A stretch of 64,000 bases of DNA from Nymphaea colorata. Taxonomy: Eukaryota; Streptophyta; Magnoliopsida; Nymphaeales; Nymphaeaceae. The stretch lies in the NCBI RefSeq assembly GCF_008831285.2, contig NC_045142.1:13094716-13158715 (forward strand), in the 5' to 3' direction. The notes under the pieces were generated by a model, which saw only the letters and a list, made by a program, of their open reading frames with translations, was not told where the DNA came from and ran no database searches. Positions 10,342-22,100 of this stretch are shown one piece after another. Positions within the stretch are counted from its first letter, which is position 1. Every line of letters begins with the position of its first letter. A program made the translations under genes and the position numbers.

Positions 10342-13117
10342 ATGGAGACCTGGAAAGAAGAGGCCGACGCAGAACATGAAGAAGTGAAGGCAGCAAAAGA
10401 AGTAGAAGACAATGGCGGCGCAGTTACAGAAGAAGATGATGAGGGGGGAGAAGAAGGAGAAGAGGAGGAAGAAGATGAAAGGGTTGAAGGAATTAATGTG
10501 GTTGCAGGACCGGAGGCGGAGAAGGCCAAATTGGAGAGGGCGTTCAGGAGGTTGTCGACGGAGAAGGTGGGAATCCGCGTCCACGACATCCTGATAAAAG
10601 GCAATACCAAGACCAAGGATTCCTTGATCGAGGCCGAGCTCGAGGCCATGCGGGACGCGAAAACCGTGCAGGAACTAATTCGGGCTGCTTCCATCGCCAA
10701 CGCCAGGCTAGGGAGCTGGGAAATCTTTGAATCCGTGTCGATAACCCTCGACAGCGGGCCGCCTGAACTCCCCGGCACTGCCAACGTCATTGTCGACATC
10801 CGGGAGTTGAAGAACCCGCTTACAGGGGACATTGGTGTCTTCTCGAAACCAGAGGTACTTCCCAAAACCATGGTATAAGCATAATGTTCTTTGTCTACGT
10901 TGCTTATCCTTTTAGATCCTTTGGCATAAACCCTAGGTTGGTTAAAAATTTAAAGTACTTATTGGTGGCGTGAGGTTTTCGATTGGTAGTTGTTCGATCA
11001 ATAGGTTGGACACAAAGGCAATTGCACTCCAGTTCGACGACCAAATACGAGCTTGTAGGATCCTAAATACTTTAAGAGATTTATCTATGACCGTGACGCA
11101 AGTAACATGTCTGCCACCTTTACCAGTCACGTAGCAGAACAATGTATATTTGAAAGATTTTACTAACAGAAAACAAAAAGGTGGCACTCTAATGATGCTT
11201 CCGATATGAGGAAATGCACGTTGCAGTCCTAAGAGCAGCCACGCCATGCTCAAGGTGGAACTTCTGGACTGCACTTAGTTTGCCCTTCCCAGTCTCGTAA
11301 TACATGAGAACAATGAGGTCCTCACTTTAAGTGGGATCCATCATTGTGAATGGAAGGTCGAGATTCCAATTAGCAAGCTGGTTTAATAAATCAGGGTGAT
11401 CTTTATGAGGAGTTGATGACCCATGTTTGAACTTTGAAGTGTAAAGGCCAATACCGTCAGTCCTCATCATTCTTATGCCTGTGGATGGCATGAAACTTGT
11501 TCCTAACATCACATGCTGCTATTTGTTTGCTTGGTCGTTCTGTTTATCCGTACTTGTTGCTTGTAACGTTTCTAGTGTCTTTTGCTTTGTTTCTAGTTTC
11601 GTAGGCCCACTGGCTGTGTGGATATGGTATGGCCCATCTGTGAATGCCACTAATGGGATGTCATGAACTAGAAATCCGCGTGCAGTGTTCCTTGCTATAA
11701 AGTAGAAGCTGGATGTACTCTCCACAGGGCAAGGTGACTAATTACTAAAGTACATTGCCTACTAAAGACCTGGCATTTGGCAATATGTGGTTTGGATGGG
11801 ATACCTTTGCTCCTTAAAAGAGAGATAAAATTAGATAGTGCATTCCTTCACTACTTCTTGATGTTTAATCTTTTGAAAGCTTTATGTTTATCAGGAACTT
11901 TGCCAGCGTTCTTCAAAATCTAAATTGATTGCATACATGATGGAGAACTGGTACCTTCTACGTCACATTGACGTGGCCCTTTGGGTGCAGTACATGAATC
12001 ACATTTGGGGGGTGTGGATGCTGCTGGGTGCAGTCCAGTCTCCAAAAAAAAAAAAAAAATGAAAGAAAAAAAAAAGGAGGAAGAAGAAGAAGAAGAAGAA
12101 TGGTGAAGGAGGAGGAGCATATACCTAATGGCAGTAGAAGTAGAATGCAAACAGCCACCTTTTCACATCTTACTTTAAAATTTAAATTTAAACCCTCTTT
12201 TGTTATGATAAGTGACTTATTATTGTTAGAAAAATATTTTTTTATTTTTCATTTTTTTATCCACACAAACACACACACACACACATTTATACATATATTA
12301 CTGTGCCTGTATCCAAATTTTTCTAAAAAGTACTCTGCCAACACTAGCATTGGCGCCCTGCACCTATATGAGATACCTTAGGTGTGTTTTGGAACAAGAA
12401 ATTTGATGCATCACATGGAGTACCAAAATTTCTCGATATTCTGGGTTGCTATCTCAAGTAAAAACCCTTGGGAAAATTTCGGAATGCCTTATTAGAGCAA
12501 TTGTAGGCTGTGGCAAATATGCACTAACACACAGGAATAGAAATAGATGAGCAGCTTCCGTTTCTTCATCATTGTTGACTGGAATCATATCTAAAAATTT
12601 AGTTAAATGATGTTTCAGGAGCCTAACATGGAATTTGTCTTGAATGCATCTTAATAGCCTTCTTTTTTCTTTCTTCTTTTTAAATGAGTACAAAGGCAAT
12701 CTGCATGGTTTTCAAACCAAGACGCCTTGGTCTTATTGCAAACCAATCATCTAGTTATCTCATTTGACATCTTAAATAGTGACCTTATTTGTGTGTACAT
12801 GATGTTGTATAGTTTAAACTTTAAAGTTTAAACTAGTCACTGGTGCATTGTCTTTCATACTAAGAGTCCTTGATACTTGATAGAGGCTCTTAGTGGTTCA
12901 TCAAACTCTTTTCCATTCATCCTTTCCTTGCTGCAAAATCTCTCAACTATGAGCTCCAAGCTCCCGTTGTTTGTTTTGTTCCTTTTTGTGATCTGCATGG
13001 AATTAAAGTCTATGTCACATGGATGCTGGTGTGAATGCAAACACTGTGGTGCATAGCATTTTTCAAAAAACTTGGGTGTGGAGAGTCGGAGACACAATCA
13101 ATATACATATATATATA

Positions 13118-13179
<62 letters not shown>

Positions 13180-16100
13180 GAAGATTTTAAGCAAACGGGC
13201 ACATAACTCAATTATCTATATTTAATAAAATATAAATTAGTGAACAAAGTACAATAATAGACCAAAAGTACCAAATATCAGTTTGCCATGTCCAAGTTAT
13301 GTGCTGTACCCACACCCATGTCCAACTGTGTCGACATGGGTGTGGCACAATTCTAGGTTAGTCCATGTAACACATTAAAATTCTCTTTCGACAAATTGCA
13401 AGGAACTGGTGCTGTTGGGAATGCAGAATGGTCATAAATGACATCCATTAAAGTTACTGAAATGTTTCATGTTTTCTTTTTTCTAATACAGATTGGTTCT
13501 TGATTTCGTAATCTGTAATGAATTTCAGGCTCAATCTTGGTCTGTTGAAGGATCAGTAAAGTTGAAAAATCTGTTTGGCTATGGGGATATTTGGGACAGT
13601 TCTGGGTCCTATGGATGGAATCAAACCACTGAAATTAGTTCTGGAGTATCATTGCCAAGACTAGGAAGATTATCAACCCCTCTAACAGCTAGAGTATCGT
13701 TACTTTCACAAGATTGGTTAAAATTTTCATCTTACAAAGAAGGACTCCTCGGTTTTTCTCTAGGACTGTTTTCAACAAGGCGTCATGATCTATTGTACAA
13801 CTTGACGTGGCGTACCTTGACAGACCCTTCACATATGTCCTCAAAGTCAATCAGGAGGCAGCTTGGTCATAGTTTGCAGTCTTCAGTAAGATACATGTAC
13901 AAACTTGACAAGCGAGATTCACAACTACGGCCAACATCTGGCTATGCAGTTTCATCAGTTTTTCATATTGGTGGCCTTGACCCTGATAGTAGGTCCTTGC
14001 GGTTTGTAAGACAGGTGAAGAATTTTATTCATTTATTTCCATTCAAATACAGGTTACAATTCTGTTCATTTTCCCCCTCATTTTGGCTTACCTAATTTGA
14101 AAGCTATGGCCCACATTTTGCATTACTTGTGCTGTTGTTGATTAGTATATCTTTCTCTATGGTCTAAATTGTGTTAAATTAATTTGAGATATATGTTGAC
14201 ATTTTCGTTCATAGTTTAAATTGTCTTGTTTATATTTCAATGACTTTTTGTACCTAAAATTATGCCAATAAGCTAGCTTTTGTTTTTTTGGATAGAAAAG
14301 GAATTGTGCAATGCTTTATGTTGAAATTTAATGATTTGTTGTCTTTAGAAACACTAAGACTGTGAGACTCCATTTCAAGCTCAGTGAATGTGATGCATTT
14401 CGGCTATTAAAGTGGGTAGAAGAAAATAATTCCAATAGTTTCAAAAATTGCTTCCTGCCCCTCAATATCACAAATTTGAGACTCTCTGGCATCAAATAAA
14501 TGTAAAGCTTCTTTTGACCCCTGGGAATTAATGATGCTTGAGAGCTTTATGCGTGATAGTGTTCTCGTGGAGGCCGAGGTGATTTTCTTCCTGATCCAAG
14601 CTCCGCAATGGAGATGGGGGCTGGCTGAGAGCTTGATGGGGATAACTCTGCTTGGAAGAATCCATCAAGGTCCTTGCCTAGAGTATCAGTGACCTTGTGC
14701 CCTTTGTCCTACAAATGCAGAGACCAAGTATCTTTGTCTTTGATTCTATAAATGCCAGAAGCTCTATTAGTTCAAGGTTATCTGAGTTAAACGAAAAGCA
14801 TCATACAAAAATACACTTGTTGCGGAATTAATGTTGCTTAAATATATATATTGATGCATATCTCTTAACTATACACTAGGACATTCATCTCATCTTTCTC
14901 AAGCCTATTTAAAATTTTGTATGCACCTGCTCTAATATCATGCCTACTGTAAGATTTTGATATCTAATACCAAACCACCGAATGAAGTTAGATGCAAGAG
15001 GAGGAAGAGAGAAGTGGGCTGCACGTCCAAGCAAGAGAGAGATGAAAGTGAGCAGCAACAAATGACGTCTGCCTCTTGTTATGATTATATACTAATCACG
15101 ATTTAGGGTTCATCATAAAATATACAAAATAACAATAACATTTACAAGTATGTTACCGCCCGAGCTCATCAAAAACAACATGTTGTGAAATATGCACACG
15201 TCTAGCTTTTGGATTGTAGCAGCAATAGCCTTTATAATTTTCTGCATAACCCACAAATCTACACATGACAGCTCGATCTTGAAGCTTATTTCTCAAAGAA
15301 ACATTAACATGAACATAACATATGCATCCAAAAACACGTAGCTCATCATAATTTGGTTGTTCTTGATGTAAAATAAAGAATGGAGATTTTCCTTCAAACA
15401 TGGATAGTGGCAGTCGATTAATAACATGAACAGTAGTATGGAAGGCTTCAGTCTATAAAGTCATGGGCACATCAGTGTTATGCATCATACTGAGAGCACT
15501 TTCAAGTCTCAACTATGTGCCTATGTTTTCTTTCAGCAATACCATTCTGTTGTGGTGTGTGTAGACAAGAAATTTGTCTAGTGATCTCATGATTTAGTAA
15601 GTACTCAGTAAATTCATTTGAAATGAACTCACCACCACCATCACATTGGAAATGCACGATATTACTAGAGTATTTGTTTTGGACCAAGGCGTGGAATTGG
15701 GTGAACAAGCGGAAAACTTCTAATTTGCTTTTCATGAAGTGGATCCAAGTGTAACGAGAATAAGAATCAATGAAAAAACATAATATTTACTCTTGGAAGA
15801 GGAAGAAATAGGAACAGGCCCCCAAACATCAGAATAAATGGTGTCAAATAACTTTGAAGCTCGCTTATTTATTGATTGAAAAGGAAGAGCATGACACTTA
15901 CAAATATGACAACTTGAGCACATGCTAGACTCACTGATAGGACTTAGACTGAACTTTTGTAATAGTCCGTCTGCAACAAGACTTTGAATGGAAGATCGAC
16001 TACAATGTGCTAAATGACCGTGCCAAAAAGATGGCATATCATACTCTGTGATATTGACTTCACTATGACTGGGAAACGACCGTGTCTCTTGAACTTACCT

Positions 16101-19100
16101 TATAGCATTCTTCACCTCTCACATAATCCATTCAGGTGGCGCAGGTGTGGTGCCATTGAGATATCCATAGAGACGGTGACTCTTGATGAACGAGACTATT
16201 TGACGTTTCCTTGTCAAATAATTGGTATGATTTAGCTTTTGTGAGATGAGTTGGGAGAGGAAATTGGACGACAAGATGCTGGAATTGCGATGGGGATCCA
16301 TAAATGCAATAATCAGAAAATAAGGGGAAAATAGAAATTTTGAGATTAGGGTTAGGTGGCTGACGGTAGGGCACATTTGGGCAGACAGTAGGTTTAGGGC
16401 AGACGGTAGGATTAGGGCAGATTAGGGTAGACGATAGGATTAGGGCAGAAAATTTGGGAATTAGGGTTAGGGCAAAAATTTGAGATTTGAGGATTAGGGC
16501 AGAAAAGAAACAAAGATTAGGGCAGAAACTAAAGATTCTTACCGAACATTCTCAATGGCAAAACCTGCTCTGATACCATGTAAGATTTTGATATCTAATA
16601 CCAAACCACCGAATGAAGTTAGATGCAAGAGGAGGAAGAGAGAAGTGGGCTGCACGTCCAAGCAAGAGAGAGATGAAAGAGAGCAGCAACAAATGACGTC
16701 TGCCTCTTGTTATCATTATATACTAATCACGATTTAGGGTACATCATAAAATACACAAAATAACAATAAGATTTACAAGTATGCCGCCGCCCATGATATG
16801 TTGGGCGTGTGGATCAAATGGGTCGGGTCTGAGTGACCCGATCCATATTTACAAACTTAACACCTACTTCCAAATTGTTAGTATAAAACCACAAGCACTC
16901 AGAAATGTCAACATTGATTAAAGCGCATATAAATGAGAAAGTACCCCGATTATATTCATAACCTGACAATGCATATGAGATTTAAAATTATACTGCAAAA
17001 TGAATTAGTTTTAGAGTTTTTTATCCAAATAAGTTCCAGCAATCAGTGCTGAGCAATGTAAAATGAAACATACAAAAGAATATGGTGCAAATGTTATTAC
17101 GATTGTTCAGGCTAAAATAAATAAATGGCATAACATTTATAAACTTACTAATAGTTAAACAACATATGGATGTTTCACCAATTTGTGTGCACAATTATTT
17201 AATTCATCCATAATATTTTTATGGACATCAAAATTGTCATCTGATGGAAATGCAAGTTTAAATAATATAGTGGTTGATGAAGTTGTATATTCCATCTTCT
17301 ATCAGCTATATCTCAGATTCTCATGTGACCTTATTTTTTCTATCTTTATGATCTTAATTGGCAGCTGTTTGCTCTTTTGCCTCATACATTGCCTCATGCA
17401 AAAGCCCCATGATTGGTTGCTCATATTACTTTGAACACTTTGACAAGAAGCATGAATGCCTTAATTGCAAATATGACTGCTCATGATCTTCAATGGCAAT
17501 ATGGAATACTTTCTTAGCTTCAGTTTTTTTTTTAGATGATTACTTGTTTGGAATTTTGAAGCCAACTCCATCTTGAAGCATGCAGTTCTCTGGTAAAGAT
17601 GCCATGCAAAATGTGTACATAGAGGGAAAAATAGTTCCTTTTTTGTATGATTTCTAGTCAAGTTTAGATTGTATTATATCTTGTGATATGTTCTACCTTC
17701 AGTAATGAATAAAATGTGTTCCCTGATAGCATCAAAATTAGGAGCATTCTTTGTGATGGTTTGGTCTATATTTTTTGGCTTTTCTCTGATAGCTTCAAAT
17801 ATTTCACATGGATTTTCAGATTTTTTTTTTTCGTTTTTTATTGAGCCAACATAAATGGACTTCAAGAAAATAATTCTATATGAGCTATTAACAGGAAAGT
17901 TAAGCAACCGCCTTTGCTTATTGTTGGTCCAACCGTCAAATATCCTAGTACAACCACCTTCATCCATGATATTTTTGAACTTTTTAGCATTCGGTATGTG
18001 TTCTTGGCTTCATTTTCGACCTTCAATATCCATAATCCATGTCCTCGTCTCATGGTAAGAAAGTGGCTATAATGGTCAACCATAATTCCCAACTGCCTCT
18101 AATGTAGGGGCGAAAGTAAGGGTTTTTTGGAAGACTGAAAGGTAAAGCGTTAGCAAAAAAAAAAAGTCTATAAATATGACATACATTTTTTCTCTTCTAT
18201 TTTAAGTGCACTATTCGTTCTAGTCTGTAACTCTGTTGTGCTGCTTTGCTAACAAACTGATCCTTTGGCCCTATTCAAATGTTTCTCGTCTACATCATTT
18301 TCGTCTATTAAAATTGAACTATAAATTATGTGTCTTCCAATATCAAAGAGTCTATCTTTCTCCTTTGTTCACCCTCCTTAAATTCTTGAAGGTACTTAAA
18401 AAAAACACTTACATTATTAGAAACTTCACCACCAGGTCTTACCCCGTGTTTCATGCAGGCTTAATGATGCTTCAACATTGAAATTTCCCCTTTCATGAAT
18501 TGTTTCGCAAGCTATCAAGCTTTTGTCTTTTGTAGGATTTGGAATTTTGGATCAACTAGGACAAGACAAAATCTTGAGAAATAATGTAAGGTTTCATGAA
18601 AATAGAACCATCGTGGCGTTAATTCTTTGAAGTTAATATACTTTAGTCGTGTTCTTCTGCTTAAAAACTTTCATACAACATGTTCATTATAAGGAACATA
18701 AGGAAATGAATTTATAACATTTTTATCATTTTTTTGCCTTGTTCAGAAAAAAAGATTTTATATATCCTAATTTTTTGTTGTTTCCTTTAACATATTATCC
18801 AATGTTATACCGTATAGATTTAGTAAACCTATACCTATATGGTACACCTATGATACATGATGGAGCTGATTCTTTGAAGTTAATATACTTTAGTCACCTT
18901 CTTCTGCTTAAAAACTTTCATACAACGTATTCATTATAAGGAAAATAAAGGAAATGAATTTATAACATTTTTATCATTTTTTTGCCTTTTTCAGAATTTT
19001 TTTAATATATCCTAATTTTTTGAGGTTTCCTTTAACATATTATCCAATGTTATACTGTATAGATTTAGTAAACCTATACCTATAGGGTACACGTATGATA

Positions 19101-22100
19101 CATAATATGCTCTTGTATCGTAAGCGTATCGTTCGTATTGTGCGACATGGATACAGGTGAATACACCCCCGTATCATATGGGGTAAAACACAAAAATGAA
19201 GAAGCATTCAGAAGAAAATGAGATTTTGTTTCATAACTACTAATAATCGTCACGACTGGGAGATGATTCACAGCTTCCACTAGAGCCCCAAGACCCATAT
19301 TCTTTGTTATAATACTTTCTTATTTTTTAGTACCCTACTTTATGTTGTATTCGATTCATCATATTCAAAATTAATACTCTTTTGTAAAACTTTCTGATTT
19401 TTTATCTTAAAATTCATCTTACACTTCCAAAAAATGATTTTTATGCTATGTCACATGGACTCTTCAAAAATGATGCAGCACCCATGTCGAGTGACGCAGG
19501 TGCAGGTCCGGCTCACACCCCAATTGCATCCTATGTTATTCCCTTTAAAAAAAAAAACTTCTCTCTCCCTCTCTTTCTTTATTTATAGTAATAAAAGTAA
19601 AGAAAGGACAAATTAAGATAAGAAACAACCATATATATATATATATATATTGTAGAAATACGAACAAGACGAAGAAGAAGAGAAACAATGATCACGATGT
19701 AACGTGGAAAACCCTCAACACGAGGGAGAAAAAACCACGAATGAGGAGGAGTTGGTGCCCACTAGCAGCCAGACTCTCTCTCTCTTAAGATTATCATTAA
19801 CTCATAAGGATTAGGGTTACATGACTTAAGTAGAGCCCAAAAACGGGCTACAAGGCGGGTCGGGTATGGATCCGGACCCGAAACACATAATCTATCAACA
19901 CTCCCCCTCAAGTTGGGCATACATATCAAACATGCCCAACTTGGATACATTCCTCTCAAATGAAGCTGAAGGAAGAGCCTTCGTTAGAACATCAGCAGTT
20001 TGGTCTTCAGACTTCATGTAAGGTAAGATCAACTCTTTCGCATCAATTCTTTCCCGAATGAAGTGACGATCAATTTCAACATGTTTTGTTCTGTCGTGAA
20101 GAACATGATTGTTGGCTAAGTTGATTGCAGACTTGTTATCACAGTACATCTTCATAGGTCCTTCAATCTATATTCCAATGTCAGTCAACAATATCTTCAA
20201 CCATAATAACTCTGACACTCCCATAACAACTGCCCTATATTCTGCCTCTGCACTGGATCTAGAGCAAACATCCTGTCTCTTGCTCCTCCATACAACAAGG
20301 TTTCCTCCCAAGTAGACACAGTACCCTGTAGTGGATCGTCTGGTATCACCACAACCTGCCCAATCCGCATCAGAGTAGCCCTCGATTTCCACAGTCTCTT
20401 GTTTCACATACAGGAGTCCCTTGCCAGGATTTTTCTTCAGGTAGCATAGCACTCTGTCCACAGCCTTCAGATGTGCATCGGTTGGCGCATGCATGAATTG
20501 GCTCAAAACATTCACCGCAAAGGTGATATCAGGTTTCGTGAGGGTAAGATAAATTAGCTTCCCAACCAAACGTTGATATCTCCCCTTGTCTTCTTCACAG
20601 AGAGGCTCTCCATCTCTAAGACTCAACTTGTGCCCAGTGTCAAAAGGGGTAGGAGTAGGTCTACATCCCAATTTACCAGTTTCTTCCAGCAGATCTAAAG
20701 TATATTTCCTTTGGTTTAGTACAAGGCCAGTACTAGACCTAGCAACCTCCATACCAAGAAAATACCTTAGCTTGCCAAGATCTTTGAGATCGAATTCTGT
20801 AGCCAGTAACCCTTTTAGCTTGATAATCTCATCCTCATCATCTCCAGTAACAATCATGTCATCAACGTAGACGAGCAGGAGAGTAACCCTGCTCTCCTTC
20901 TTCACAAACAGAGTGTGATCTCCATTTCCTTGTTTGTATCCATGACATATCATCACTCTTCTCAGTCGTTCAAACTACGCTCTGGGCGATTGCTTAAGGC
21001 CATACAAGGCTTTTTTCAGCTTACAACACTTTTCTGGTTCTTCATATCCTGGAGGCATATGCATATACTTCTTCTTCGAGGTCACCATTGAGGAATGCAT
21101 TCTTAACATCCAGTTGATACATCTTCCATTCCTTCATCACAGCTAGGGATATAACCACCCTCACAGTCTTCATTTTCGCAACAGGAGCAAAGGTTTCCAA
21201 GTAATCAATTCCATATTTCTGGCTAAACCCCTTAGCCACAAGTCGAGCTTTATATCTTTCAACACTCCCATCTGGTTTGTACTTGATGGTATACACCCAT
21301 TTGGATCCAACTAAGTGAGCGGCTTCAGGAATCTTCACCACTTCCCATGTCAAGTTTCTTCTTAGGGCATCTATTTCTTCTTTCATTGCATCAGCCCACT
21401 TGGAGTCACTTTGAGCCTCAGCTACAGTCCTGAGAATCACAGCCAAAGAAAGAGTAGAAACAAAGCACTTGTAATCTTTCCCAAGTCTGGAATAAGAAAC
21501 AAAATTACCAATGGGGTGTTGAGTACATGACCTGACACCCTTTCTCAGGGCAATGGGAAGATCATCATTCTTCTTTTCAACCTCATCATGAGTCTTCACG
21601 GTCTCCTCGGTAGGACTTGGTTCATCCAGGGAATGAGTGGCATTGGGATTGGAAGTAGGTCCAGCATCACAAGTCATCATCTCTGTCCAAGTACCTCGTC
21701 TAGAGTAGAACTGTCCAAACAACTGAGGCCCTTCCTTCTCAATGTTATTGTCACACCTTTCCTCCTTCTCAGGCACATCAACAGTATTAAGTGATTCTGC
21801 TTTCTTGTAGTCCAAAAAATCTATAAACTGAAGTTCCTGTCTCTGAGAATACTCTTCCCTACCCACAGACTGCTCCCCCTGAAGAGGATTCGCACCAAAG
21901 TAAGAGGCATGTTCCAAGAAGGTAACATCCCTCGTAACATAAGCTCGACCAGTAATAGGATCAATACATTTGTATCCTTTTTGCGTAGGGGAGTATCCAA
22001 CAAAGACACCTTTGATAGACCTAGGATCAAGTTTCTTGACATTTGGACTGTGATCATGGATAAAACATACACAACCAAAAACACGAGGGGGAAGAGGAAA

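Larger units (their letters stand above)
10855..13528 (+). other. SAM50 intron 1
   Basis: Donor GTACTT and acceptor TTTCAG. It contains A-rich and GAA-rich tracts (12044-12110) and two copies of the (CA/TA)n-anchored dispersed repeat. No embedded gene was recognised. Confidence 0.8.
14948..16862 (-). mobile_element. Deletion-derivative Ty1/copia element, TSD CCTAC
   Basis: Bounded by CCTAC on both sides (14943-14947 and 16863-16867). Read on the minus strand, the 5' LTR is 16862-16579 (starts TGTTAAGTTTG, ends CTTACA), followed by an exact primer site TGGTATCAGAGC (16578-16567) and a leader. Then come a short gag start, a jump straight to gag-pre-integrase and integrase, and another jump into the middle of the 3' LTR (15161-14948). 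The centre of gag, the protease, RT, RNase H, the polypurine tract and about 70 bp of the 3' LTR are gone. The shared 214 bp of the LTRs differ at roughly eight positions. Non-autonomous; it lies in SAM50 intron 2. Confidence 0.88.

Noticed and set aside
10206-10871. A 221-codon open frame antisense to SAM50 exon 1
   Set aside because: It mirrors a codon-biased, GC-richer true exon; the product is Ser-rich low complexity with no motif.
12028-12381. Lys-rich 117-codon frame
   Set aside because: Runs through poly(A), GAA and CA simple repeats inside SAM50 intron 1.
13122-13178. Regulatory meaning for the long (CA)n tract
   Set aside because: It is an ordinary microsatellite; I see nothing tying it to gene control.
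13493-14095. The full 200-codon frame as a separate gene
   Set aside because: Only 13529-14014 is exon 2 of SAM50; the rest is intron read-through.
16340-16540. Telomeric or interstitial telomere array
   Set aside because: Units are irregular and lie inside the leader of a copia element with an intact target duplication.
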